The notes under the pieces are model-generated. The model searched no databases. It was given only the letters and a program-made list of their open reading frames with translations, and was not told the DNA's origin. The position numbers were made by a program, and so were the translations under genes. This document shows positions 49,801 through 60,200 of a stretch of 64,000 nucleotides of DNA, one piece after another (the stretch's first letter is position 1; every line of letters begins with the position of its first letter). The DNA comes from Liolophura sinensis (taxonomy: Eukaryota > Mollusca > Polyplacophora > Chitonida > Chitonidae), in the NCBI RefSeq assembly GCF_032854445.1, contig NC_088302.1:7621338-7685337 (forward strand). Direction: 5' to 3'.

Positions 49801-51856
49801 GGGGACACGTTCAGGTCAGTCAGGCATGTCAGAGTGGGTCTGAGCCGTGAATGTCCATGGCTTTTCTTAGCTGTTACTGGGCAAAAATATACCTGATAAA
49901 GGTCACCCAGGTACATCTTCACTACTAAAGACATGTTCCTCATCATACCTTAAAACTAGTTTCCAGACGGTCTATTCCTTTTACCTCACATCCTTTACAG
50001 AAGACCTATTCCTCTTTTTTAATATACATATACAGTTTCCAGAAGACATATTCTCTTATATCGTCGGTGATTTCTACAAGACATATTACCGTTACTCTAT
50101 ACCGTTTACAGAATAACTAATTTCTTACGCCATATAACGTTTCCGGAATACTTTTTCGTTTTACTAAAGGAAGTGTGCAAGTGTGTCGCCTTAAACCCCT
50201 CCTCAAGCGAGTTCTCAGTGTCTAATTCATGATTTGTCAAAATGCGTTCCCCTGCAACTACAAACACATTAATGACTGTGATCATATTTGAATACTGTAA
50301 ATTGTTATGTCTGAATTCACTGAAACGGTATTTTCGTTTACATTTTAACAGATGGAAGGGTGAGAATGTGTCCACATTAGAAGTCGCTAATGTTTTGTCC
50401 ACGCTGGATTTTGTACTGGATGCCAATGTATACGGCGTGACGGTGCAGGTGTGAAAAAACTCGTTAAATTTATTCAATTTATTACACATTATTTTCTGAG
50501 CAAAAATGATGAGTACCAATTTTGAATATTTTGCATTTCATACGATGAGGGATAATACGACGTAAGGAAGATGTTTTACGTTAGTATATGCCTCGTGTAC
50601 ATTTAACCTCACATTCGGATGCGTCTCAACTCTGCGTCAACGACAAAACTGCCACAGCGGAAAGAATAATTCAAAACTAAATCACGAAGCACATCTGTTT
50701 ATTTTTATATTACACACTACATCTATTCATTTTTATATTACAAACTACATCTATTTATTTTTGTATTACAAACTACATTTTTTGTGATTATATTTCAAAC
50801 TACATCTGTTTCATCTTCTTATTTATTTCCAGTTTTTCTCCACACTTCTTTTGAGGTTCACAGTGTTATGTGTCCTGTTGAACATAAACGAGCTGCCACA
50901 ACATTATTTTTATTTATAATGTTTTTGTAGGACGAATCCGTTTAACTACGTTTAGCCCAGTAAAGATAAAATAGAAAAATGAGTAAACGTACCAGTCCTG
51001 TCAGGTCAAGTTTGTTGTATCTATACAGGGAATTTTGTTCATCCTTTTTGTTTCCTTTGCTTTAAACCATATAGCCAATGCCGAGCTTGTCTTGCAGCTA
51101 CATACAGACAGATACATTGCAATGTACGCTTTTTGAATACAGGCAAATGCTAGCAGTGGTAAATTTATTTTATTTAATTCATTTTAACGCCATTTTAAAA
51201 TTTTTTTCAATAATACACGTAAGATGGTGACCGGTTATAAGGGTAGGAAACGGAGGTGCACTACCTAAACCACCGACCTTTGAATAGGTACTAACGAACT
51301 TTGCCAGGTGTGATATAAAAACAATATTAGTGCAAGGCAAGTGGTTTTCATCGCACGTAAGGTTGAGCAAAGTGTCACACGAGCGCCTCTGGCCCTTTAT
51401 TGTCCTCAGAGCCCCATTAACAATGAGATCGGACAATCTGGAAATTCCTTGTACCTATACAGTGATGAAAGGTAAAACTACATGCCGACTGATTGTATTT
51501 CTATCATTTCTCCAATAGGTCATGACGGTAGGGCTGGTATGGCCTGTGTTGTGCTGAAAGACAGAAGTGGCGAATTGAAAGATGACTTACGCAAAGCTGT
51601 CTACCGACATTGTCTTGTCAACTTACCGAAATATGCCAGGCCCCTTTTCCTGAGAATACAAACGGATATGCTGTTGACTTCAACGCACAAACAGAAGAAA
51701 GTCGAGCTTGTAAAGGAAGGATTTGACATACACAAGATTCCACACAGTTTGTATGTCATAGACAAACACTGCCCAGACGTATGTTCCACTAACCGAACCA
51801 TTGTTTCGCAGACTGATGGCGGGAAATTCGAAACTGTAAGCTTTTTATTTTATTAA
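37479..51856 (+). CDS. SLC27/FATP very-long-chain acyl-CoA synthetase, copy 1 (10 exons; frame disrupted)
   Basis: Exons 37479-37845, 40046-40156, 40745-40960, 43057-43218, 45171-45295, 46068-46259, 47216-47315, 49606-49814, 50352-50448 and 51519-51856. The product, near 640 residues, would convert long or very-long-chain fatty acids to acyl-CoA at ER, peroxisome or plasma membrane. Seen: one N-terminal hydrophobic segment (about residues 7-31), the AMP-binding YTSGTTGLPK loop (T227-G232), [14 protein letters not shown], and the FATP signature YFNYGD...[13 protein letters not shown]. The YFNYGD/NVYGV wording is closer to SLC27A2-type enzymes than to SLC27A1/4. An in-frame ATG at 37434 would add 15 residues, but it is not conserved in the paralogue. 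Odd: exon 8 is one base out of frame and the exon 9/10 junction is one base short, so this is either a decaying copy or has assembly indels. The last exon could instead splice at GTAAGC (51837). Confidence 0.88.
37846..38640 (+). repeat. Minisatellite of about 20 units carrying repeated splice-donor sequence, FATP copy 1 intron 1
   Basis: Degenerate units of 39-44 bases, consensus GTGAGTACATCACGGACAAG followed by TATATGTCTGGACACATGG. The unit matches the last about 18 bases of exon 1 plus the start of the intron, so many units contain GG|GTGAGT. Long minus-strand reading frames here ([12 protein letters not shown] repeated) are by-products of a 39-base period. Confidence 0.9.
39312..39450 (+). 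mobile_element. SINE family A, truncated, FATP copy 1 intron 1
   Basis: GAAGGTCTGCCAACAGCTTG to the AATCAAATAAATAAAT tail. Orthologous to 61203-61350, so it was present before the duplication. Confidence 0.85.
39768..39905 (-). mobile_element. SINE family A, truncated, FATP copy 1 intron 1
   Basis: GGATTTATTTGATTGATGCT, then CGACAGCGGCCAATATTAAGG, ending at GTACGACCGGAT. Shared with 61668-61806. Confidence 0.8.
40046..40156 (+). CDS. FATP copy 1 exon 2
   Basis: Acceptor CATTTCAG, donor GGAG|GTATGTG. It encodes [15 protein letters not shown]..., the family's LG(L)xKLG...LN.N segment. Same length (111 nt) and splice phase as exon 2 of copy 2. Confidence 0.93.
40320..40611 (+). mobile_element. 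Dispersed non-autonomous element C, inserted in FATP copy 1 intron 2
   Basis: Begins AGGCCTACTGTATCAACAGT directly after AGAACGTTTTT. FATP copy 2 lacks it and reads AGAACGTTTTTCGTCATG at the same place, so it either inserted after the gene duplication or was lost from copy 2. Confidence 0.8.
40745..40960 (+). CDS. FATP copy 1 exon 3: AMP-binding loop
   Basis: Acceptor CCATTTTCAG, donor ACAG|GTATAT. It runs from [11 protein letters not shown] to YIYTSGTTG, the nucleotide-binding loop of the acyl-adenylate synthetase superfamily. Confidence 0.93.
41325..42335 (+). repeat. Minisatellite, about 38-bp unit, FATP intron 3
   Basis: Highly degenerate units of the form AACCAGCTAGGTTTCACAAC then CTCGGCCTTTACCCACCC, roughly 26 copies. 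No conserved reading frame. Confidence 0.85.
43057..43218 (+). CDS. FATP copy 1 exon 4
   Basis: Acceptor AATGGCAG, donor ACAG|GTGAGC. It continues [12 protein letters not shown] and contains [11 protein letters not shown], the conserved LP(L/F)YHS motif. Confidence 0.93.
43318..44470 (+). repeat. Minisatellite, about 38-bp unit, FATP intron 4
   Basis: Units of the form CAGTATAATGTGACTGGGTG then GGGTGTCATGTCTGATGT, roughly 30 copies, more degenerate to the right. It starts about 100 bases after exon 4. Confidence 0.88.
44692..44816 (-). mobile_element. SINE family A, 3' half, FATP intron 4
   Basis: Tail complement TATTTATTTATTTGATTGGTG and CGACGGCGGCCAGCATTGTG, ending CGACCATCCGCAG. Confidence 0.87.
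45171..45295 (+). CDS. FATP copy 1 exon 5
   Basis: Acceptor CATTGCCAG, donor CCA|GTGAGT. It reads [19 protein letters not shown]..., then [14 protein letters not shown], strongly family-typical (FSAS.FW.DC, QYIGEL). Confidence 0.92.
45425..45512 (+). mobile_element. SINE family B fragment, FATP intron 5
   Basis: TACCTGGCGATGGTCGGTGG TTTACTATGAGTACTCCG, the plus-strand sense of the family B core. Confidence 0.5.
46068..46259 (+). CDS. FATP copy 1 exon 6
   Basis: Sixty-four codons between TTCTTCAG and ATG|GTAAAT. It contains [15 protein letters not shown] and FEFFGATEG, corresponding to the acyl-adenylate-forming Y.x.TEG motif. Confidence 0.92.
47216..47315 (+). CDS. FATP copy 1 exon 7
   Basis: Acceptor GTCCAACAG, donor ACGG|GTGAGT. 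It reads [20 protein letters not shown]...CIRVKTG, matching the LVKFD...EP.R..G.C segment. Confidence 0.9.
47525..48110 (+). repeat. Minisatellite, about 83-bp unit, seven copies, FATP intron 7
   Basis: Near-identical units containing TACTGTATAGTCCAGTCGTG, GATATAAAAACGACGGCTCG and ATCCCAGTAAGCATTCGATC. High similarity suggests recent expansion. Confidence 0.9.
48130..48330 (+). repeat. Degenerate short repeats, FATP intron 7
   Basis: Repeated pieces of GAGCTTATGATTGTGAGCTTA and similar, immediately after the 83-bp array. Confidence 0.55.
48500..48695 (+). mobile_element. SINE family B with tRNA-like B box, FATP intron 7
   Basis: CGTGTTCGAATCCAGCTCTC (B box), TCTGGCGAAGGTCGG, CTCCCGGTTTTCTTCACCC, then GGTTAATAAAATAAAT. 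It shows that family B is also tRNA-derived. Confidence 0.7.
49325..49538 (+). mobile_element. SINE family A, nearly full length, FATP intron 7
   Basis: CCAGGAGCCTCCATCAATGC GGTCATTGTGAGTTCAAATCC (B box) to the AATAAATGAATAAATAA tail. It ends about 65 bases before exon 8. Confidence 0.88.
49606..49814 (+). CDS. FATP copy 1 exon 8 (internal frameshift)
   Basis: Acceptor CGCTGAAG, donor TCAG|GTCAGT. The incoming phase gives [13 protein letters not shown], the conserved GExGLL segment, then hits TAA at about 49653. The rest of the exon ([11 protein letters not shown]...GDIYFNYGD...DRIGDTF) is in the neighbouring frame. The 209-nt length is one base too long for the outgoing phase. The switch falls in a C/T-rich stretch around 49625-49655. 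Confidence 0.85.
50352..50448 (+). CDS. FATP copy 1 exon 9
   Basis: Acceptor TTTTAACAG. It completes the split Arg and reads [15 protein letters not shown]...NVYGVTVQ before GTGTGA. This is the FATP signature and the following loop. Confidence 0.9.
50690..50800 (+). repeat. Short tandem repeat, about 30-bp unit, four copies
   Basis: Repeats of TACAAACTACATCTATTTAT plus TTTTATAT, in FATP intron 9. Confidence 0.75.
51165..51325 (-). mobile_element. SINE family B, FATP intron 9
   Basis: TTATTTTATTTAATTCATTT TAACGCC, GATGGTGACCGG, ACCACCGACCTTTGAATAGG, AACTTTGCCAG. Confidence 0.62.
51519..51856 (+). CDS. FATP copy 1 exon 10: C-terminal lobe
   Basis: The homologous frame reads [15 protein letters not shown]...[10 protein letters not shown]...[17 protein letters not shown]...SLYVIDK and stops at 51856. 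The acceptor CCAATAG leaves this frame one base short of the phase-0 end of exon 9. The usual acyl-CoA-synthetase Lys region (T.KhrK.) is represented by TSTHKQKK. Confidence 0.85.
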
Positions 51857-52595
51857 AGGTATATCCGACAGTCTTGCTCATCTATCAAACAGAACCCTAG
51901 GCAAGATTTTAAGATTTTTGCCCTGGGCTTGTAAATTTGAAATTACCCAGAATCATCAAGAGTATGACTTGCATTATGCATCACACCTTGCACCTGTTTC
52001 ACAAAGCGATTTCGGGTTCAAGTCTGACAAGTTTATACAAATTTAACTCTTAAATATGTGTATCAAGTTTATAAAATTTTGAGTGATTCAAACTCAACAT
52101 TACATTTCCAACAAACTTTCAGCATCCGTGATGAAATATTTTGCTTTGTAAAAAAGATTAATGTTTATGAGATTACCCTTAAATGTCTTCATCAAAGAGA
52201 CTTCTTGATGCACAGCTAGTGTTCTACAAATCTTCTCAATTTGTTTTTATTGAGAGTATGACCGTGTTTCAAAATCACTCAATATAGTTGGGATGTGTAA
52301 AGCGTTAAAACACATATCTATAACAAAGCAACAGTTCCCCATAGACAACCAAGTACAACAAGATAGTTTGTGATGCGTGGCTTCTGCAGAGTCTATATTT
52401 CAGAGAAATGTTATGTAATGAGTGGACTACAAAAATGAACAAATCATGCCTAGTCAGTTCTCTCACGCCAAGCCCTTTAGTGGGGTTTATATTTTTGGTA
52501 TGTATGTGTATTAATAACCAAGGAAAATATGATGAAGATCTATGTGATTTGTGTAACCTGTAACATGGAATCATATTTGTATTTCTCGGCTTTTG

Positions 52596-52861
52596 GGGCC
52601 TCCGTGGCTCAGTCGGTTAAAGCGCTAGTGCAGCGTAATGACCCAGGAGTCTCTCACCAATGCGGTCGCTGTGAGTTCAAGTACAGCTCATGCTGGCTTC
52701 CTCTCCGACCGTATGTGGGAAGGTCTGCCAGCAACCTGCGGATGGTCGTGGATTTCCCCCGGGCTGTGCCCGGTTTCAACCCACCATAATGCTGGCCGCC
52801 GTCGTATAAGTGAAATATTCTTGAGTACGGCGTAAAACACCAATCAAATAAATAAATAAAT
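52596..52861 (+). mobile_element. SINE family A, full length (best-preserved copy)
   Basis: GGGGCCTCCGTGGCTCAGTC GGTTAAAGCGC (A box), GGTCGCTGTGAGTTCAAGTA (B box), intact body and AATCAAATAAATAAATAAAT tail. Lies between the two FATP genes. Confidence 0.92.
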
Positions 52862-55654
52862 CGGCTTTCAGTGGCGGTCAGTCCGCTAAAGGTTCTATGA
52901 TGTAGATTCATACGGAGACGTTGAGTAGAGAGGAAAGTTTCCCGACCTAGTGGTCGTTGCCCAAGACCAGAGCCCTGTTTCACAAAGATGCCGTACATGT
53001 ACGATAATCGCGCATATAGGACAATAGTACGGTAATAGAAACATACAAAATATTGTGCGACAAATGTACAGCAAAAAAATATGGTACGCCGCTTTATGAA
53101 ACCGTGCCCTGAAGTGTTAAACGCAGGGTCACTTATGAAATGTTTAACTAGTTACTCACATTTGCTGTGTGACATTGTGTTTTATTCGCGTGTGTAGAAG
53201 TGGCAGGAATGAAGGGCAGGCCGTTTTAATCCTCTCAAACTACCTTATGCATGTCCCTTGTTGTCTTGAAGATACAGTAATCAAGTAAGACATTAAATAT
53301 ATATATATGTGTATATATGTACATGTTTTCATGCACGGCAGCTGATAAACGTAAAGATATTATGAACATTTTAGCATACGTCGGAGAATCTATTTTAAAT
53401 GGTTTACCAACCTGTGTTTTTGATATCCTGGTGTTGCTACTCGAGAATAAAGCATTTCACAACAAGTAAAATACTGTATGTGAAGTTATTTTGTGTATAC
53501 ATCCATTACATGAATACTTGTGTGTTTGTCTGTTGTCTTGAAAAATATCAACACAAATGTGCCATCGAAAAACAGTATACTTCGTCTGTATTCGAACTTG
53601 ATAGCACTGGGTTGTTTACCTGTCTACACCTGTTTCTGTGGTAAAACGATAAGTAATAAGCTGTGGTATATATAAATGCTTGGACATTTTAATCTGCAGA
53701 GCTTTGGAGGCATTATACTACTGTCTCCACTAACAAAATGTGGCTATACTGTTCAGCTGCACAAGTTTATTTACAAAATATACCACGGCAAGAAGACGCA
53801 TTATATATGTGTTCACTGTCCTTTATACAGGTCACCGTTATACAGTAGATTTTGTCGCTAACGAAATATATAATTGCATTATAATGTCAATAGTATAAGG
53901 AAATCTAACGTCAACAATAGCAACATACTAGCTAGGTCTAAGTGACTCGGAATCAATGGTATTATAGGTGTTTTTACAAATCACTTGAAATATTATTTTC
54001 GGAAGTGTAATATATGAAAAAATATATCGGTCAGAATATGGGTTATATATTACTTAACTTAAAATAATTTCCAACACGGAAACGTTAAGTTTACTATTAT
54101 GTATTGACATGGAATGTACTTTTCCCAGAATTTTACAAGCATATACAGCTAGTACTGAAGCTTTTTCATTTGGTGCACAGAGACTGTACTTTACGCTCCG
54201 TTTAGGGTAAATCCGGTTTCAGTTGGTTACCTGTTTTTCGACTGCATAGTATTGCCAAATCTGATGAATCTAACTTTGTAAGAAAAAAATCGATAATTTT
54301 TCGATATATTACATGTTTTAAACAGACATTTATCTTTTACCTATTTGCCTTTAGATGATGTAGATGAAATTTTATGCCTTCTCTGAAGGTACAATGTACT
54401 TATCAGGCTGCAGATGCTATATATATCTGGAGTACATGTATCCTTGCTGACTTCCACAACCTGCGGATGTGCTTGAGTACGGCGTAAAACACCGTTCAAA
54501 CAAATAAATAAATACATGTATGACCAACGACTGTTACCGCTGCTCTGTAACAACCATGTATGAGATAAACCAAATGTATCAAATGTATATTTTACAAAAT
54601 GTATCTATTCACTACGAAAGTACCGTATCTGTTGTCATATTCGACAATAATACAAATTCAGGTATGAACAAGGTACGATAATTTAGAAGCTTCGTCGTTA
54701 AAAAATCGTGATTTCCAGCTTGGAGATGTTGTGTTCGCATAATGCATGGGTGCGAGAGAGACTGTCTTAATTGGCATATCAACCAAAGTTTGCTCTGTAA
54801 ATCTGACGAAATATGACAGTGCAGTTGGACACTTTATCTGTCAACAAATATCTGTTAGAAAAGCAGTCAAGTGTAAACAATAGTTTCTAGATAGCCATGT
54901 CCTTAGAGTCCACATAGGTGTGGTTTGGTAGTTAAAAGAAATTGCTGATTATTATACTGTTCTAGTGGAATGACCGCTCTGCTCATCCACTAAGCATTTT
55001 TTTCTAATTTCAGTCATACATTGTATGGCATTTTTTCCTATCTGATGTACAACAGATCACAGTTATCTTTAAGTATTATCAGTATTGTTATATTTATATA
55101 GTATAAATGCACGACCTAGCTGTGCCTTGGCCAGTCGTAGTCCTACTTGACACTAACTTCGCACCGATATTTTGATGTCACTACAGTGGAGTCCTATATC
55201 CTTACATTTAGCCTACTTTTCTTGTAGTTTTCTTAACGAGTTCTGTCGCCTTGCACCTCAGGTACTTATCGTGTGTCCCCTGTGAAAGTACAAACCTACA
55301 CGATATGTGCACTACAATGTCGGCGGCCTTACCTTCAGTCCTTAGCAGCTTGTCAGTTTTTTTCAGTCTGGAAACTGCTAACATAACTACTAGTATATGA
55401 GCAAGTATGAATGTCCTTTCCGTTGGGCCTTGCGAATACAAAATTTATTTGAACAAAGTGAGCCTCAGTGTTGTCAACAAAACTTTCACATGAAAATTTT
55501 AAATGACGTTCGCCATCATCGTATAAGTGCAAAAATCTTAGGTTTGTCTTACAACGAGCTCGAATTACTGCTGAAAATCGGTGTGTCATACTGATATATG
55601 TCAATCATCTAAAGTTCAATGATTTACTTCTGGTACATCGTTTGCATACGATGT
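52862..55654. other. Gap between FATP copy 1 and copy 2, no gene seen
   Basis: AT-rich, with one SINE scrap at 54456-54515. No further FATP exon was recognised, so copy 1 appears to end at or near 51856. Confidence 0.4.
54456..54515 (+). mobile_element. SINE family A fragment with internal deletion
   Basis: ACAACCTGCGGATG joined directly to CTTGAGTACGGCGTAAAACA and the tail. Confidence 0.75.
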
Positions 55655-55712
55655 GTTTGTGAGTGAGTGAGTGAGTGAGTGAGTGAGTGAGTGTGTGTGA
55701 GTGAGTGAGTAT
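55655..55712 (+). repeat. (GAGT)n microsatellite
   Basis: About 14 GAGT/GTGT tetranucleotides, forming the left end of the dispersed element at 55655-55930. Confidence 0.9.
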
Positions 55713-55930
55713 GTATGTATGTACACTTGGGGTTTACAATTTCGCAGTCATATGACCACGAGGAGTTATAAGGTGTGTGTGCATATACTGTGTCTTCTTG
55801 TGACAGGAGTCCATGTCTCCAAAGTGCTGCCGCCACTGAAGTATAATGCCGAAGACACCAGACATGACACCCCTTCCAGTCACATAATGCTGACACCCGG
55901 CCAACCTATCATGTTTCCTGGCTCTAGTCT
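55655..55930 (+). mobile_element. Dispersed element E, copy 1
   Basis: From the (GAGT)n run through CTTGGGGTTTACAATTTCGC, CATATGACCACGAGGAGT and TTGTGACAGGAGTCCATGTC to GACACCCGGCC. Partner of 62870-63080 in the opposite orientation. Confidence 0.7.
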
Positions 55931-56892
55931 GTCGTCAAGCGAAGAAGTAGCAAGTATACCATTTCTAAAGCTCTTGTATCATATACAGCCGTACATCCTC
56001 AAGCTTGTGATTAGGTAAACTGCAAATTTTGCACATTTTGGCAAAATTTAATTATTAGCTTACTTGCAAGGTATCTAGATCCGTAGCCAGTGAGACGGAG
56101 AAGTGAGGCGTATAAAAACAAGCGGCACGACAAAACAACAAATGTAGGCGAGGCTTCAGGGGCTACCCAGACGCCAGAAGCTCTTTTCGACTAATTAAAG
56201 TAAATACAAACAGATATACGGAACCTTTGACTTTAAATATATTGGAAATTTGTGAGCTAAAACCGACTGAGCCCACCTAAGGGTGGAGCTAGAGGCATCC
56301 AGAAAATGGCATAAATGATTTCCCATCCAGCAATATGGTAAAAATCTAGGTAAACTCGATATTCTAACGTTCTTTTCGACAGACAACATGCAATTAGGGC
56401 TTCGTAAAACATTAGCTCAGTAAATATTATCGCCTTGCTGAATATGACAGTAGCTACCGCATCGGTGTGCGACGAATGCTGCTGTGAGTTCCCAATGAGG
56501 AAATGACAAGGTCAGTCCATGAGTTGATTACTGCTGCTTTATTAGAACTGTTATTCGTTGTGTAGGTACACCGTTTGAGCAAATTTGCACGCTCCGCAAA
56601 ACTATACATCAATCCAGTTCAAAAAGCTCCTTACACTTGAAACACCATGGATCCTCAAAACGTGAAACACCATGGATCCTCAACACCTCGCAACAACACA
56701 AGTTCTGAGCTGCCGTGACAACCGAAAGACACTCGATGTCTTTTTCATGGCACCTACGCCACACAACGAGGAAGTCGCAAAGGGCTACAACTCCCTATCT
56801 GTATTGACTACAGTAACACCGAAAAATATGCCATAAAAACAGGGCTAATACCGCACTGAGTTTTGCTAGGGCCTGGCGGGTAAGAGGCGAGT

Positions 56893-57033
56893 AGACATAT
56901 ACGTGCAGATGGTCGTGGGTTTCCCCCGGCTCTGCCCGGTTTCCACCCACCATAATGCTGGCCGCCGTCGTATAAGTGAAATATTCTTCAGTACGGTGTA
57001 AAACACCAATCAAATAAATAAATAAATAAATCA
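56893..57033 (+). mobile_element. SINE family A, 3' half
   Basis: GGTCGTGGGTTTCCCCCGGC to the AATAAATAAATAAATAAAT tail, well preserved. Confidence 0.87.
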
Positions 57034-57884
57034 AATTTGGGCATAATTGTTGATAGAGAAATATCAGATATTTGATAAGTTTTTTCCCTTGAGTGTAAAT
57101 CTGTACCAATGGTATAAATATCAAGCATATACCTGTATCTGAATTAATCAAAAACATCCAAAATAAAAATGAACAATTTACTTACGTATTAACTAATGAA
57201 TATTAAGTTATTCAACAACCTTTCTGTAAAGTTAAAGACATAGCAGGTCACCGATCTTCGCGCGGCATATGAGAAAAAAGATGTCATTGCAGTCTATTTG
57301 ACTGGGAATGGTAAAAGTCTTGTATATCAGCTTATGCCTTGGGTCAACCCAGCGCCGAGAACACAGTGAGGAACCCAGGATAACTATTGTTATATCCCCT
57401 CTGAATGCTGTTATGCAAAATCAAGTGATAACTGTGTAAATATATCTAAATTGCTATGGTTCAGCTTGAGCACGAACGGAGATGGTAATATTACCCACGA
57501 ACGCCTGTAAATAGCGCACTGTTCAACAGTCCTGTACGTTCGCCATCGCGTGCAGCTGTTCAGTAATCCTCTCGGATCAGGTGACGTAATGCACGAGCAG
57601 GTCTTTCGACATCGCGGTTGTAACAAGCATGTCGCCCAAGTCTGTTAGAGATGTAATCTCATCGGCGGCAGTAGGTACATTTCTATTTTAGAATGGAGTT
57701 ACATTACCCGATTTTGCTAATAACAAAGTTTGCCAGAACATATGTTGACCCTAAGGTTATGATAGTGCGGGGGCATTGACACACCACCCCTCCCCCCCCC
57801 CACTCCCCCGCCACCACAACCACCACCCGTTTCCTAAGGCACTGTGCTAGTCAGTGTAGGCGAACTATAGATTGTTTTATTTTC

Positions 57885-58040
57885 TTATTTGTCGTGTAAC
57901 ACCAAACACCAAGAGCTTTTCGCGGTCAGTTCTGAGAGTGTCTAGGGTGAACCAAAGACCTTTGGCAAATTACTGACAAACCTTTTACCATGATGTGTAC
58001 CGGTTTCTCTGGTTTCCACGTCTAACCTACCGCCTGCATG
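57885..58040 (-). mobile_element. SINE family B, in FATP copy 2 flank
   Basis: Duplicate of 35937-36075 at the same relative position. Confidence 0.65.
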
Positions 58041-58266
58041 AACTCTTCAGCAGTTAGTTGTCAGTAAATGTTTTAGCAGCCGTAAACAGATGATACGTAA
58101 TAATGTTCCTGTTGCATTGTGTAGTCTGATCCAGCTCCAGGTGATCATGGTAATAAGGAGGTTGTCTAACAAAAACACCTGACCGACCTTCATAGTTACA
58201 GTCATCAAGTATCGACCAAGAAATAGGTCATACGTTTTATTTCTGTTCGTCTCAAGCGAGGTGAAA

Positions 58267-58381
58267 ATGGGTCAGACTGCATACATATCTAGCTCATACT
58301 TGGCCTGGGCTGCGCTACAGCCTTACGGGTACGGATTAGACATACAGGCTTGTAGCTGTGCAAGTAGATTCGAGCTTGAAG
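58267..58381 (+). other. Small conserved ORF with splice donor, upstream of FATP copy 2
   Basis: Partner of 36323-36437, also 115 nt to the donor GAAG|GTAAAG. Same 38-codon frame with one residue change (Gly to Ala in ACSC.SRF). Confidence 0.35.
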
Positions 58382-59261
58382 GTAAAGTATGTTGATACAA
58401 GTATGCAGGTGTCAGTACTTTGAGTTCCAAATTATTGATAGAAAAACTGCTTCTGAGAAGCTGGGAAGAGTTGTGGAATATTCGTCTGTTTTATTCTCCA
58501 CATTCCTAACGTGTATCATTACGTTAGGGAAAACGCATTAGGGATATAGCATATGTGTGTACACATTGATCGATTGAAGGCGTGTGAGTAGTCTGTGGGC
58601 AGCATTAATGTTTAGTGATGAGCAGCTGTGTGTTGGGAGGTTTGCTGCGATGTGAAGTTACGTGTATACTGTGCGTGACTAAGAATTAGGTCATCCTGCT
58701 CTGTTTTGTAGAGTCAGTATGCGGAGTCAGAATCTAGGTCCTATTTCATAATATATAACGTAAATGGAGTCCCCATAAAGTGCAGACCTACATTAAGAGT
58801 ATAAACACCTTGTCAAGATGGGAAAGCACCTTAGATACCTTATTTCTTACCCAAAATCTTACTGACCGAATAGCCGGAAATGATTCCGCGAAGCAATCCA
58901 TTGCCATTAACCAATAAGGTCACGTGTTGGAATCCAACTCTCGTTAAATCGTCAGGGGTCTAACGTCATAAGGTTTTGCTATTAATTATCTATAAGCGAG
59001 ATTTTCCCTTGACTATTGTCCGGTTTCCTCTGCCTACCAACCCGAAATTAATTAATTAATTTAATAAGTATACCATATATTCAGAGTTGTTATCATGTAT
59101 AGCTTGATGACAAAAAAAACAGCGAAATGGCTGAGATATTGTCAGTGTGGCGTTAAGCCATAATCATTTACTCAAGCTCATAAAGGTTATATTCATTTAC
59201 TGCTCCGTTTTGCCGCTAAAAGTGCAAACTGACCTTATAAATCGAGAGAGGCGGTTTGCAC

Positions 59262-59535
59262 GCCTGCGGAGCGTGATGACCCAGGAACCTCCCACCAATG
59301 CAGTTGTTGTGAGTTCAAGCCCAGCTCATGCTGGCTTCCCCTCCGGCCATCATATTCTTGAGTACCTAGTAAAACACCAATCAAAACAATTAATGGATAT
59401 AAATAAATTATAAATGGAGAGAAATTGATGTACGTGAGTCATTCTTGCTGGGCTTGAACTCACAACGACCGCATTGGTGGGAGGCTCCTGGGTCATTGCG
59501 CCTTGTTGGCGTGCTAACCCCTCGGAGACCCCGCA
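59262..59535. mobile_element. Inverted pair of SINE family A fragments, FATP copy 2 flank
   Basis: 59262-59396 is a plus copy with its 3' body deleted; 59437-59535 is a minus copy of the head region. Their B-box segments (TTGTGAGTTCAAGCCCAGC and its complement) can pair across about 130 bases. Confidence 0.82.
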
Positions 59536-59833
59536 TAAAGAGTAAAACCAGAGCAGCGAATTCAGTGTGATAATTGACAAATGGTCACAGGTAACCAGTG
59601 AAATACGGCCTCTTTTCAGTTTATCTCAGTTAGTGTTTTTTTCTGACTATGTATGTAAATGCTTAAATAATGGCAAATTATACGTACCATGGCTTGAGCA
59701 GAATTAGGTAAAAATCAGGTAATGCATTGAAGTTAACTGCTATGCATTAACTCCATTAGAAATCAGCGGTCTACAATCTCTCAAAATGAAAGCACTGAAC
59801 ACACATGCGCTTGATTTCCATTTCACCAGGGTA

Positions 59834-60200
59834 ATGTCGATGTACCAGAAAGCAGCGATTGGCGCCCTCGGGGCGGTGGGTACTTCATACGCAGCCTACA
59901 AGCTGATGTTTCCGTGGCTAGCTCTAGACTCCAAAGACATTGCCATGAGGGAAAAGTTTATGGAGTTTGTCACAAAAAGCGTGGAAAACAAGTTGTTCAT
60001 CATTGAGAGGTTTGAGCGTCATGTTACAGAGAACCCAGACAAGTACTTCGTTATTTTCGAAGACAGATTATACACATATCAACAGGTGGACGAGGAGGCC
60101 AATAAGATCGCACGAGTTGTAAAGACGTGGAATCTTCAGAAAGGAGACTTGGTGGCCTTGTATATGAGCAATGAGCCAGCATTTGTATGGACATTTCTGG
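59834..60200 (+). CDS. FATP copy 2 exon 1
   Basis: It reads [16 protein letters not shown]... to WTFLG with donor CTGG|GTGAGT. A second donor in the same phase (CTGG|GTGAAT) sits exactly 45 bases downstream at 60245, so its use would add 15 residues without a frameshift. Confidence 0.87.
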
